Translations under genes and position numbers: made by a program
Part shown: piece by piece, positions 47,592 to 59,733 of the stretch
How the letters are laid out: the number at the start of each line of letters is the position of its first letter
How positions within the stretch are numbered: the stretch's first letter is position 1
The notes under the pieces: model-generated
What the model saw: only the letters and a program-made list of their open reading frames with translations
The model's database searches: none
What the model was told of the DNA's origin: nothing
NCBI GenBank assembly: GCA_023897205.1
Contig: JAHWDD010000008.1
Coordinates: 1,922,001 to 1,986,000, forward strand
Direction: 5' to 3'
From: Exophiala sp. HKRS030
Lineage: Eukaryota > Ascomycota > Eurotiomycetes > Chaetothyriales > Herpotrichiellaceae
DNA length: 64,000 bases

Positions 47592-48314
47592 ATGGCCGTC
47601 CAAAAGGCTCCTAAAAAGGCGCTCCTATGCTTCCATGGCACTGGCTCGAAGGGATCCATCTTCAACGTACAGATGGCGAGGATTTGCTACCAGCTGAAGG
47701 ATGTGTTCGAGTTCATCTTCCTCGACGGCCCGCGGGAGTGCGCGCCAGGACCCGGGGTGCTGCCTGTATTCAGCGGGCAGGAGCCTTATTATGGCTGGTT
47801 TGGCGGGCACGACACGAGCATCGACGATAGCATGCGAGAGATCAACGGGGCAGTGGAGAGGGGTCTGGACCATTGGAGGAAGAACAATGCCGATGCCGAT
47901 ATCGACATCGTCGGCGGTGTGGGCTTCTCCGAAGGCGGGCTCGCGCTGACGATGATGCTCTGGCTGCAACAGGAGCAGCAGCAGCAGCAGCAAGTCCTGC
48001 TCTCCGCGCTCCCACCGCTGCAGTTCGCTGCTGTAAGCTGCTGCTTCTTTCCACGTGAGGCGTCGTTATGGATCAATGCGCGTGCGCAGGCTGAGGGCAA
48101 GACAACAGCCCTTCTTGAGGTGCCAACACTGCACATTCACGGCAACCGCGACTTCTGTCTCGGCCGCGCACGCCAACTAGTCCGAAACCACTACCGACCA
48201 CAGTGCGCCACCATTGTCCAAGTCGACGCCAGCCATCACATGCCTATCCAAAAGGACGACGTCGCCGAGGTCGTTAAGCACATCCGGAGATTGGCTGGCG
48301 TAGAAGCAGCATAG
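47592..48314 (+). CDS. FSH1-family serine hydrolase, LovG-like product-releasing enzyme
   Basis: Single exon, 240 residues, the length of the FSH1/LovG family. It begins with the strand LLCFHGTGSKGSIFNVQ (oxyanion region), has the nucleophile elbow GFSEGG with Ser113, a candidate acid in HIHGNRD (Asp187) and a His in DASHHMP (215/216). These form an alpha/beta-hydrolase triad. Known family members clip the finished chain from a highly reducing PKS that has no thioesterase, as needed here. A glutamine run (residues ~127-134, CAG codons at 47968-47992) is inserted just after the nucleophile helix, which is unusual. The gene converges on the PKS gene with 153 bp between stops. The ATG at 47592 was chosen since the motif starts only 12 residues later. 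Confidence 0.88.
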   Translation: MAVQKAPKKALLCFHGTGSKGSIFNVQMARICYQLKDVFEFIFLDGPRECAPGPGVLPVFSGQEPYYGWFGGHDTSIDDSMREINGAVERGLDHWRKNNADADIDIVGGVGFSEGGLALTMMLWLQQEQQQQQQVLLSALPPLQFAAVSCCFFPREASLWINARAQAEGKTTALLEVPTLHIHGNRDFCLGRARQLVRNHYRPQCATIVQVDASHHMPIQKDDVAEVVKHIRRLAGVEAA

Positions 48315-48467
48315 GATAGAGATTCTCGTTGAGATGGATTTTCATTGGCCCACCAAAGAGGCTCCTCGAATGCTAGAGGTAGACACTAGAGTGCCAAAGC
48401 TAGGAGCACTTAGCCTCTATATATGTGATCATACATTATTGCAGCCTCGCCGAATACCTGACAATAT

Positions 48468-51400
48468 TCAACTTCTAAGTTTAGCACCCTGATCCAACGT
48501 CGCGTCTGTGACCCTTAGAATGGGATTCCTCGCAAAGGTGTTCAGGATCGACAGATATGCCTGCATCACCGCCTCGGCGGCTCCCAGCTCATACCGCTCC
48601 TTCCGCAGCTTCACCGTGATCAGCGGCTCCCCTTTGCTCGGATCATCCCCCATCTGCAATGTGATATCGTACGGAGTCCCCGCACGTGGGATGTTAGTGT
48701 CGACCATCTTTGCCTCGCCGATGCTTCCGCTTTCCGTCTGGCCTTGCTTGTAGTCGAAGATAGCCTGGAAGAGCGGCGCTTGGGAGGACGGGTCGTCGGC
48801 ACTGGGGCTGGTGGGGAGGCCGAGGCGGTCGAGAATAGCGGGTAGGGGGACGGCACTGTGGAGGAGGGCGGCGCGCATCTGCTCTTTGGTGGCGCCAAGG
48901 GCTTCGTTGAAAATGTGGCCGGAGTCGTAGGCTAGACGCACGGGGAGGTAAGAAGCGAAGAAGCCCATTATAGCTTGGTCGGTGAGGGAGGCGCGGCCGG
49001 CATCGGCAACGCCGATGGTGATATCGGTGGAGGCGGTCAGGCGGGCGAGGAGGATGTGGAATGAGGCTAGATAGAAGTGCATTGGAGTGGCTTGCCGTTT
49101 GCGGCTGCGGTCCTTGATGCGGACTGCCACCATGCGGTTGAGCCGTACCGAGACGTCGTGCGAGGTCCAGTCGGGTGTTGCCGAACTGGACGGGTTGGTG
49201 GAGGCGAGGGAGAGGACAGGCAGGCGGGGTGGCAGGGTTTGAAAGAGGTCGGACCAATAGGTGAGGTCGGCTTCAAAGGCACCCGATTCGAGTTGTGTGC
49301 GCTGGCGGATAGCGTAATCGATGTAGCTGGGCGCTGTCTCGAGCGGGAGGCCGCTGTAGAGCTGGCTAACGTCGACAAAAAGTCGTTCGGTAGTCCAGCC
49401 GTCGCCGACGAGGCGATGGTAGGCGATGATCAGGAGGTGATCGGTGGGCGTCCAGAAGTAGTCGATGATTTTGAGCGTGTCCCCTTTCTCTAGATCATAC
49501 CTGACCCCTTGGAGGCCCTTAAATGCTTCGTCGGCAGCGTTCCTGTCTGCTACTTTGACGGATTGAAAGGAGTTTCGGGGTAATCTCATGATTGCTTGTA
49601 TTGGTCGCTCGAAGGAGGAGTCCGGATCAGAGATGAAACACGTGCGAAATGCGTCACTGCGCTGTAGAGCCTGGTCAAAAGCCCATTCGAGGCGATTCAG
49701 GTCGAGCGGGCCTTGCATGTACATGCCAATGGTGCTATTGAACGTGGTAGGATCCAGAGGAAGCTGCATCTGCTTCCACGAGTACTCTTGAATGATGGAA
49801 AGCGGTCCCACACGCTGAAACCCGTCGTCGGCCTCAGAAGGTTGAGATGGCGGCGTTGTTTTGCCGCTGCTGTATTCAACAGGGAAAGTGAAATTATCAT
49901 TGGGCGTGCCGACGGTCGATGATGCCACTGTTGACGGTACGTCCTTGGTGAGTTGCACCGTGTCCTCTAGAGATCCAGAATCAACCAGTGGAATCGAGTC
50001 GGGACTCAAGCGAGAGACAGCATCGTCAACCAGGTCGGTAGCCGAGGCGCCACCTAGAATCTTCAGCAAAGGAACGTCGAGGTTGAGATTCTTAGCGAAC
50101 CATGAGACTACCGTCACCGCGCTGAGAGAATCGACTCCCTGGTCGATCAAAGGAGCTGTCAGATTCAGCTCGTCGGCCGCAGCGAACAGCAAGGCTCCAC
50201 GAATTCTGCTAGACACGCCGTCGAGGATGATGGCGCGGGCCTGATCCAGGGTTTCGGCCTTTGTCAATTGATCCTTGAGGGATCCGACAGCCCCGGTGGC
50301 TTCGTTGCCAGTGGTATGACGGTCAGACACCTTAAATGCGGCAAAGCGCGGGTCGTTATACCAGGGAATTCGATCCCGATCCTTGTCATCCATGTGTACC
50401 ATGCCAGTAACGAGCTCCACGTCGTTGATCTCCCTATTTCGGCCGGCCACAACGGCTTCCGCGAAGAGTGCATGGAGTTCCCACTCTTTGACCTCGTCGG
50501 CGAGGAACTTACGGGCTTGAGACTCATTCTCACGTCCTGCGCGGGAAATGAAGCCTATCCCAACGACAGCACCGATATCGATGGTCGATGCGGCCATACC
50601 GTGAGCGCGTCTTTGCTGGGCTATTGCGTGGAGGTACGCATTTGCAGCGCTGTATGCCGCTTGTCCCGGGTTTCCTACAACCATCACGATAGAGGAAAAC
50701 ATGACGAAGAAGTCCAGCGGGTTTGCAGGATCAGACAAACGCTCGTTCAGTAGGCGAACACCTGTTACCTTGGGCGCCAGGACCATCTCCATCATCGAGA
50801 GCTCCATGTTCTTGAACATGACGTCCTGGAGCAAGAGCGGCCCGAACGCCACGCCGCCGATTGGAGGCATCGTCGCACGCACCTCTGCCAGACCTTTGTC
50901 CACTGAGGCTTCGTTTGAGACATCCCTAGATCCAGATAGTTAGCATTGTTTACAATAGTACATGCCATGACGTCGACATACATGGGAAGTACCATTACTC
51001 TCCCTCCAGAACGAGCGATATCGTCGATCCAACGTTGGTCAATCTTAGGGACACGACTGGACAGCACGAGATGGCGCGCGCCACGCTCGACCATGAATCG
51101 AGCGATCGAACGACCCATGTCACCAGCAAGGCCGATCAGTAGATAAGACTTGTCTCCTACAAATAGGTCCTCTGTCTCAATGGGTCGGATGCAACTGGTG
51201 ATGAGCTTGTCTTTTGTCCAGTCAATCATTGCGTTAATCTCAGGAGCGCTTTTGGAAGACAAAATTTCATGGCCAGTGAGAACAGGTATCTTGTCGATGT
51301 CGCTGCGCTTGTGCACCGTTTTAACAGCCTCAGCGAGGAGCTGCGTCGCTGCTTGAGAGCTTAATGTCGACATTGGTGTCGCGACGTTCTGGAACAGGTA

Positions 51401-54400
51401 GTCCGGACTGCGGATTGAGCAGCTAGGTGGAAGACACCTGACAAGTCGACGGCTCAAGCTCGCCGGGTTCTGATCGGCAACCAAGTCGTAGAGCACGGAA
51501 GTGTTCGTCGGCAGTTTCTGGCGCAGGCTTCGCTCGGTCTCCCTTTCGTGTAGATGGATCCACCGGATACCGCCCACTCTGGGCGCGGCCTTGGTGGAAG
51601 CAAAAGCCAGTGAGATACCGGCAGTCGCGGCTTGATCGCGCAGACTCTCTACATAGAAACTGGGAGGGTCAAAGACGACCACGGTCGAACCTTGCACGAG
51701 TTCAGACATCAGAGTGACAGCAACAATGTTTGCCGAGATGCCCAGGAGCAGTGACTTGGCCCACTCTGTATTTCCGACATGGATAACTTGGCCAGAAGGC
51801 ACTTGGACATGGGAAGCGTTGCTGTCCGACAAGGCCACCACCATTGTATCCTCGGAACCGGCAACGTTGCCGTGAATTAGATGGTAGAACCCCAATTGGC
51901 CGATCCGGAGAGCCTTTGCGAGTGAGTACTGCACTTGGACCTTCAACGAAGCCTCGTCAGGGAGCAAGGGAGCAAACCGCTCCACATTGGCTCCAAAGAA
52001 AGGCTTCCCTTCATCGTATTCTAAGCTCAAATTCTCCTTTCGGGGGTCTAACTCGGCCAGGATGGGACGGCGGCCGGAGTTTAGTCGGTTGTTCCTGTCT
52101 ATGTCGCGTTTGAGACGCGATATCAGGACCTTGCCGCCAGACAAATACAGCTCAGGCTCCTGTGTCCATAGAAGGCCGCTGTCCTCCCATTTCGCGCCAT
52201 GTTCCAGGCGCAGCATAGTCTCCACCAGGAAACGAGCTTCCAGATTTTGAACGTTGTCAACGTCCAGCACTTGGACCTGGATGTCGGGATATTCGTGACG
52301 CAATGTACGAAGTAGGCCGATTGTCTCGGCTTGCTGCGCATTCTTAACCCAAGCGTCTTCAGTCACCCACAAGACATTGTGAGCAGCGTTGAATATGGTC
52401 TGTAAGGCATCAAACTTTTCGTCGTCCAATCCTGCAAAAGTATTCTCATCAAGTTCCGAGAGCACAATGAATGTCGACCCAGGATGTAAGTCAAAGTTGA
52501 TGATCTCTCGGAGGCTTGGGACAGTGTCCCATTTCCGTGCCGGTAAGATGCCGGCGAGTTGAACAACGAGCTCGGCCGTCTTTGGCGAGGAACCTCCGAC
52601 GACAACTAGTTGCCCATAAGATTCCTCGAAAGGGGCAGTCAGGGGCGAATCCAGCTTCTCTATGAAGTCGTCTACAGCATGGGTGAGGAACACGCCGCTA
52701 GGGAAGGTCGTACTGTCTGGATCAAGAGAGCGGCTGTCAATTCCAGAGAACCCGGATCTCTTTAATAATTTGTCCCATTCATCATAAGGAATGAAGGGCT
52801 CCAGCACACGGCCTTCGTCATGACCGGACCACCAATCGGGGAACAACCCGAAGATGAATCCGACGCGAGTGTGCTCGCGGTGTGCAATTTCAATGACAAT
52901 CAGTCGACCGCCAGGTTTCAGCAGCGACCGGACGTTTGCTAGAGTCACTTTGAGGTTCGGAGTGGCGTGGAGAACGTTGGACGCCGCGATCAAGTCGTAT
53001 GAGTTGGGCTTGAATCCCTGTTCGCTAGGGGCCGGCGGATGTCGAGTGGTTGGAAGTCCATCTTTTCTGCATGTCGTTCAAACTCTTTGGCGGCCGGCTC
53101 GAAGAAGGTGCGGGAAATATCGGTGAAGGTGTAGCTGTTAAAAGAGAGCTGATCATGGTTCAAAAACAACCGAGTCGCTCCTCCTGTGCCCGCTCCTGTT
53201 GTAGTGGTCAGTCGTCGTTGCGCTTGGAGGCGAAGTGTTATACGTACCGACTTCAAGAACGTCCATGTTCGGGTAGCGGTGGGTAATTTGCTCTAGGAGT
53301 CGTTGGTAGTAGTAATAAGATTGGCCGTAACTCACTTCCCCGCTGTAGAACTCCGTGATTAGGCCGTCGTGGTCCAGGAGGTCGAAGGCATTCTCATTGT
53401 TGCGAAATGTGTGCAGAGCGCCTTCGCCAACCCTCTGAATGAGACGGACGAACGGTTGGGATATATTTCTAGATGACTCGTCAGTCAAAAATCCTTCTGT
53501 GTCGGCGAGAAGCCTTACTCTCGAATCATTTCTTCGATGTCGGCATGTGTATCCTTATCCCAATCTGGTGTGTACCATACATTGCGATGGGCTTGGGTTT
53601 CAGCGACCATATGCTCGCACCATTGGATATATTTTGTGAAGTGGAAGGTTGCTTTCTCACGATCTTCGGCGGTCACACTGGCCAGGACAAATCTGATATA
53701 CCAATACGTAATCCGCTCGATTACTGCAACGTCCCTCTTGTCCTGCTCTGTAGCGTGTCTCTCGACCTCGTCGAGCAACGCATCGGGATCCAGAGGACCC
53801 CAGCTCCATTTGGTATACATGTCGTGATCGTCTGCAGCCGAGGCCGGGAAGGTGGGCTTAAAACCAATACCCTCGATGTGGAGCATTGTTGCCTTGGTCT
53901 CGGGGTCAAAGATCTCAATATCACCTTCGAGGTTTGTGCCAACGCTTGCTACACTGGTGGAGATAAAATCGACCTGACTAGACGAAGCGTTAATCCGATC
54001 AGCAACCCACGGGTTCAAAGCAATGCGACCGATTCCAGTAGGGACAAGCAGGGATCGCAGACGCCCATCACCAGGAGCAGTATACGCTCCAATCATGCTC
54101 TGAAAGGCGACATCGAGTGTGCTAGGATGGATGACCATATTGCGGTGACCGTCTTCCAAGCGATGGAAGTTGATGGTGCCGTACGCCTTGCTGTCGCCGC
54201 GTCTGAGGTTGGTGATTCCGCGGAACTTCTTGGTGTAGTTGTACCCAGCCTTGTCGAGCATGTTGTAGAACCGATCGGTGCTAACATCGTTGAGGTGAGC
54301 GGGTTCATCCAAGGGGTTTGGTAGAGCCTCGCGCGTCGCTTGCCCGTAAGTTATAGCGAGCGTGCCAGCGACCGAACGTGTGAGTCCGCCTTCTCTAGCG

Positions 54401-57400
54401 AGGCACGAGTTGATGGTGAAGCTATACACGGCATATGCATCCGTAGTCTGCGGTGGGTCCACGTCAAGACTGAGGTTGAGCTCCACCATGCTGTTCTCGT
54501 CTTCGAAGGTAACAGCCTTGTCAATTTTGAGGTCCAGAACTTCCAAAAGCTGAATGCTCCGCCCGCCGCCCAGCTTGACGGCAGCCTCCATGGCCATGAC
54601 AACGTAGCCTGCTCCAGGAAACACAGTCTGTCCTTGAAGTGCGTGGCCGTCGAGCCATTCAATGTCCCGTGGCCGTATAAAGTTTTGCCAGTGCACCGAC
54701 GAAGGAGTGCTGTGGGCACATCGCCTGCCGAGCAACAGATGAGGTCTTTCTGCGTCAAGCAATGTGCGAAGTGCGCGGGACTCCTTCCTGTACGAGCGCG
54801 AGTGGTCCCAGGAATAGCTCGGAAGCTGTTTGGACACATCGCGGACGTGTGCGTTAACCGACAGGCTGCTATACAAGTTGTCAATATCAACAGCAGTTGA
54901 GCCGAAGTGCGACCATATGTATCCCAAGCATGAAGAGAAGGCTTCGGTGTCGTCTCTCTTCCGCTCCATGCAGCCCACGTATGGGAGGTCAGAACCGGTA
55001 CAGTTGTGGATAGTCTGTAGGGTTGGATTCTTGAGCGCAGGGTGAGCGCCAACTTCAATGCAAATGTCAAGGGGTGTGTGCTTCACAACCGCTAGCTCGA
55101 CCGCTAAAGAGAAGAGAACCGGAGAGAGCAAGTTCTCTTTCCAGTACTCCGCGCTAAGGTCCTCAAGCCGCATCATCTTCCCTTCGTATACGGAAGAGAC
55201 CCAGGTGCTGCGAGGCGCAGCGCGCGAGGTCAACGTATCACATCCGCAGGCTTTTAGAGCGGCAACGTACGGCTCTGCGCAAGGACGCATATGGTGCGAG
55301 TGGTAAGCCTTGTCAACTTTGAGGACTCGAGCAAACCGCGATTCGTCAATAAGAATATCGTATGCCTCGAGGATGGCATCCTTATCTCCGGAGAGCGTAA
55401 CGGTGTCTGGGCCATTACTCGCTGCGACTGTCATTCTACCCTCGAAAGCCTCAAGAGCGCACAAGTCGTTCGCGTCGTCAAAAGAGGTGCCCGCAGCCAG
55501 CATGGCACCTTCTATACCATCTGCCCCACCCGCGTATTCTGCGGTAAGGCCGCGAAGGTATGCAATACGGATGGCTTGCGACGCCGATATGAAGCCGGCA
55601 GCGAAGGCGCAAGCTATCTCCCCTGAGCTGTGCCCGATAACAACCTTGAATGTCACCCCTGCCGCTTCAAGGAGCTTGATCAACATGATCTGGGCCGCAC
55701 AGCAAAGCGGTTGAGAAAAGGCAGCGTCGTGCACATTGGAGTCTTCGCCCTCGAGGAGAAGCTGATCCACGAGGCTCCATCCAGGTTGGTATTTGGCTGG
55801 TAAGTTCTGAAGGCTGTCATCAAGCTCTGAAATGATACTTCGTGCGTATGCGACTTCAGAAATGAGGACCTTTCCCATTGCTGGCCACTGAGCACCCTGT
55901 CCAGTAAAAATACCAAGAACCTGAGGTTTTCTCTTCATGTCCGATGTCGTTGTGACGGCTTGCTTTGACACTAAAGAGGCGTCGCGGTCGAGAGCCTCGC
56001 AAAGTGCTGGCACGGTTTTAGCTTGGATGGTATGGCGGACTTGGAGGGTCGACCGCTTGTTCAGCAGTGTCCAGGCCAGATCGTGCAGCTGGAGCTCCGG
56101 ATGGCTGATTAGACTTTGCTTGAGGTCGCCCATGGTAGCTCTGAGTGAGGCAGTAGAGTTCGCGGAGAGCACAATCGGGGCCAGGCAAGGCGTTGGTGCT
56201 TGCTCCAGTACCAACTTCGAGGCAGGAGCGTATGATTCCACAATTACGTGAGCATTAGTTCCACCAAATCCGAACGAGTTGACACTCACGCGTCGTGGTT
56301 GATTGAACTTGAGCGCAGGCCAGGCCCGTTGCTCTGTGACGACCCGCAGATCTGAATAGAACGGAGCCACTCTCGGATTCAGCTCATTGAATAGCATATT
56401 TGGTGTGAGAACGCCATGCTGTATGAGCTGCGATGCTTTAATCAGGCCAGCGACCCCTGCAGTACTCTCGGTGTGGCCGAAGATGGTCTTTATACTGCCC
56501 ACGTATAGTGGGTCTTCGTCGAAAGCACGCTGTCTGTCGCCGAAGAAAGCAGACGCGATGGCACAGGCTTCTTGTGGATCTCCTGCTTGAGTCCCCGTTC
56601 CGTGGGCTTCGAAGTATTGACACCGGTCCTCAGGTTTCTTAACATCGAGACCTGCCGTTTTGTAGACTTGCCGAATGAGTGCCTCTTGTGCCGCGGGGCT
56701 CGGCATTGTTATGCCAGGGGTCTTGCCATCTTGATTGACGCCGCTTTCACGTATTAGACATTCGATAGTGTCACCATCTGCGATTGCCTGCGTCAGGGTC
56801 TTGAGCACGACAGCCGCAATGCCTTCACCCCTGGCGTAGCCGTCCGCTGCGGCGTCCCACATCCGAGAACGGCCTGTGGGTGAGAACATGTTGAGCTTAC
56901 TCGCAGTGATAAAGGGTGTTGGTCCGAGAATTAGATTCGAGCCGGCTGCAACAGCAACCTGACTTGCTCCTGTTCGAAGCTGCTGGACAGCAAGGTGAAC
57001 GGCAACGAGAGATGAGCTGCAAGCGGTATCGATGGTCATACTAGGCCCATGCCAGCCAAACGCGTACGAGACCCTGTTGGAAAGAATAGATGCAGCGGCT
57101 CCGGTGGCGGCATAGGTGCTCAATGCATCCAGGTCGTAGTTCGAGTTGTCGAGAAAGTCGCGTTGCATCAATCCGACGTAGACGGCGGTCGGAGAGCCTC
57201 GAAGATCTTCCATCTTGAGTCCTGCCGATGAGAGGCTGTCATAGACGGTTTCCAGAAGAAGGCGTTGTTGAGGATCAATTGTGTCGACTTCGTTGGGGGA
57301 AATATTAAAGAAGCCTGGATCAAATGCGTATGGGTCTTCTTCGAGAAAGTATGCGTATTGTGCATTCGTTCGGCCATGGTGAGCTCCGTCGGGATGGTAA

Positions 57401-57585
57401 TAGCCGTCTATATTAAATCTTTCTTTGGGAACTTTCTTCACCAAGTCTCTGGGGGATTTGAGAAGTTCCCAGAGACGAGAAGGGTTGCTTGCACCACCAG
57501 GGAAGCGACAACCACTGCCGATCAATGCGATGGGCTCTTTTGGTTGAGCTTCGGATGGACTCATGGCAGTTTGGGCACGATACAA
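48468..57585 (-). CDS. highly reducing polyketide synthase with C-terminal condensation domain (LovB-like; one frame break)
   Basis: Exons 53519-57585, 53248-53468, 50982-53195 and 48468-50925 are separated by introns of 50, 52 and 56 bp. Allowing one missing base at 53028-53036 the length is about 2,986 residues. Domain order: KS (Cys in DTACSSS ~188, EAHGTGT, GHTEST), MAT (GHSSGE ~648), DH (HALQGQTVFP ~979; LDVAFQS ~1158), C-methyltransferase (VLEVGAGTGG ~1430), a non-catalytic stretch where ER would be (no NADPH loop), KR (LLIGLAGDMGRS ~2112; Tyr in AAYSAAN ~2256), ACP (GVDSL ~2431) and a C domain from ~2538. The C domain reads HRLVGDG where HHxxxDG is usual. This is the LovB/MlcA architecture, which makes a reduced, alpha-methylated chain with a trans-ER. 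There is no TE or reductase domain; release is probably by the neighbouring hydrolase. The frame break falls inside the methyltransferase. The start could be the second Met (residue 8). Confidence 0.92.
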
Positions 57586-58360
57586 CTGACGATGATTGCG
57601 GTCGTGGTAATGTTAAGCAAGCGACCTTTTGGAGAGATGATCTCTCGTGAAGCTCGCCGATTGATGACGAGGCGAAGCGGACGCTGGGATCGATAGGGTA
57701 ACACGCGTTGTCCGTCTCTTCATTTGACTGAGCTTCTTGCTTGGCTGACTCTTCATCATTAAGAGAGAATGCAAGTTGTACGCCTGCCAGCTCTAACGCC
57801 GACTCTTCGGCCTCACTCGCGCACATGTCGTCCGGATATCTGATGCACCGCAAAAGTGCCTCCAGCGAAGAATGCACATCTATTCCCAAAGGGAGTCGCT
57901 TAAGATTCAAGCAGCCGGCTACTGTAGGTGGCGTTATAGGATTGGCACGGTAAAATACGGGGATGGGCGGCTCGGCGGTTAGCGCCGCGTCACTGCATGG
58001 CGTCCGTATGACAAGTAGAGCTATTCAATAGGAAGTGCAGCCCGTTACAAAGTGCCGAACTGCAAGGATTCCGAAGACAGACTAAAGAGACTGCAGCTGC
58101 TTATCAGCAATGCTTCCGGCCAGCAGCTTGGGAAAGCAGCGAATCAGATCCACATGCGTAGCCAGACTGATCACATTTGGCGCGGTACAAGTGACCTTTC
58201 GAGTCCACTGAAACCACCTTACAGTAGTAGATTACGTGGACTTCGAGATGTCCTTTCGGCTCCTGATGTCTGTCGATCAGTATATGGACAGGTATAAGTG
58301 CATCATGCGTGTCGGCGTTTTCTCATCCTGTTCAGCTCTCTCGCTTTCGCCGAGAACCAA
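57586..58360. other. divergent promoter of PKS and Zn2Cys6 regulator
   Basis: This 775-bp stretch controls both the PKS and the regulator. A GC-rich inverted repeat lies at 57973-57987 (listed separately). An ORF of 165 codons on the minus strand (57413-57910) overlaps the PKS start in another frame and is not supported. Confidence 0.6.
57973..57987. promoter_or_regulatory. candidate Zn2Cys6-factor site (CGG-N9-CCG)
   Basis: A perfect inverted repeat with arms CGGCG and CGCCG around a 5-bp centre, about 390 bp from each start codon. Zn2Cys6 proteins usually bind paired CGG triplets, so the adjacent regulator could act here and control both itself and the PKS. The link is inference. Confidence 0.4.
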
Positions 58361-59733
58361 ATGTCGTTGCACCGTCACCCAGACTACGTGTCAGTAAGGA
58401 CTGCCGATCCGGACACGGCAGAGGTCGCCGTCGTTCGACGCGCCGAGGGCCGAACATTGAGGAGGTCTTGCGACAGATGCCATCAACAGAAGCTGCGATG
58501 CGTGGGAGACAAGGCTTTGTTGACTCGATGCAAGCGCTGCCAAACGGCTGGACTCGAGTGCGTGTATGGGGCGAGATCCAACAAGAAGGCGAGCCAATGC
58601 AACATCGACAACTTTCCCACCTGGGACCAATGGTCCGGAAATTTCCCGACCCCGACGTTGAACGATCCGGTGGGCGAGCTGGACACAATGTTTGGTCTTG
58701 AGATAACACATTTCGACGACGTCTTTCCGATTTCGCCCTCGTCTCGGGGCGCCACTGGCGACAGGACTTCATTTGTCGCCCACAAGTTGCCTGCGCTTGA
58801 GCATAGTGCTGGGATTCCCGTCAGCTCAGTGATAAGCATCCCCTTGCTGTCCTCATGCAACTCACCTGAAGCAGGCGATGGACCCATAATCGAGTTTCCC
58901 GAACTGTCGGCGGACCTTGCCAACGCTTTCCAGGAGTTGGAAGCAATTTTCCTTAGGACGGTGGAGGATCAGACGGGCCGAGGAACTCAAGATTGTATGA
59001 TGTCGATCCAAAGTCCCGAAAATGGCTGTAGTGCTGACTCCAGTTTTCAGATCCTATTGGCGAAGTCCTGAGTGCCCTTGGTGGTTTCTTAGGAGTTCTG
59101 AAGCTTAACAATGTGGCGGGAGAAGGTCCCCCTTGCACACCCCAAAGCCCACACGATGCGCATCTGCGGAGCAAACAAGCGTCGACAGCAGCGCAAGGCT
59201 ATGTGCTGTGTGTCAGGCTTCTGGCGTCGCTGTTAGAGCAGTTGCTCCAAAGTCTCTTGGCATCGCCATCGCAGACTGCTTCCGGCAGCTCAGCCAGTCC
59301 TGACAGCACTCAAGACGCGAGCGGTCAGAGAATAAGTCTGGGAGAATCAGGGAGCAACTTCTCCGACGCGAGTCATGTTCCACACAGTCTTCGACTAGGA
59401 GATCTGCACGTGCCTCCAGGCCATTTCGGCCATGCTTTGAATTCTAGCGTCAACCTACTCCGCATTGGCTGCAGCCGGCTCAGCGAGATGGAGTATTTAC
59501 TTGGGATACCCTATAAGCAACGAGGGCAAAGCATATCGTCGCTGGTCTGCCTGAAGCAGGTGGGTCTCGCTCAGCAGACACTCCCAGATAACGGTTCGTC
59601 AAGATCGTCGTTGCCAGCTCGCTTCGTTGCATTAATATGGGAGGACGAGGCAAGCATCAACAAAAGGTCCTCTGTGGTGTATCTACAGCGCTGTTGTGCT
59701 GCAATTTTGGGCCTTACCGAGCATTGTGCTTGA
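58361..59733 (+). CDS. Zn2Cys6 transcription factor, likely cluster-specific regulator
   Basis: Exons 58361-58994 and 59051-59733 are joined over a 56-bp intron (GTATGA..TTTTCAG, branch GCTGAC), giving 438 residues. The zinc cluster is at residues 37-67 with spacing C-x2-C-x6-C-x9-C-x2-C-x6-C (CDRCHQQKLRC ... CKRCQTAGLEC) and an Arg-rich lead-in. No large fungal-specific middle domain is visible. The remainder is Ser/Pro-rich with a helical C-terminal block (LLQSLLASPSQ, SSLVCLKQVGL), as in the small AflR-like activators that sit inside metabolite clusters. An in-frame ATG at 58298 exists, but the extra residues look unlike the family. It is transcribed away from the PKS; it probably activates the cluster. 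Confidence 0.88.

Noticed and set aside
57413..57910. 165-codon minus-strand ORF overlapping the PKS start
   Set aside because: It uses another frame across the conserved KS start and has no domain; probably leader sequence.
38995..59733. Lovastatin/compactin cluster itself
   Set aside because: The core trio matches in type, but the diketide synthase, acyltransferase and HMG-CoA reductase genes are absent and a FAD monooxygenase is present.
58361..59733. Frame break in the Zn2Cys6 gene as a seventh missing base
   Set aside because: A 56-bp intron with GTATGA donor, GCTGAC branch and TTTTCAG acceptor explains the frame change fully.
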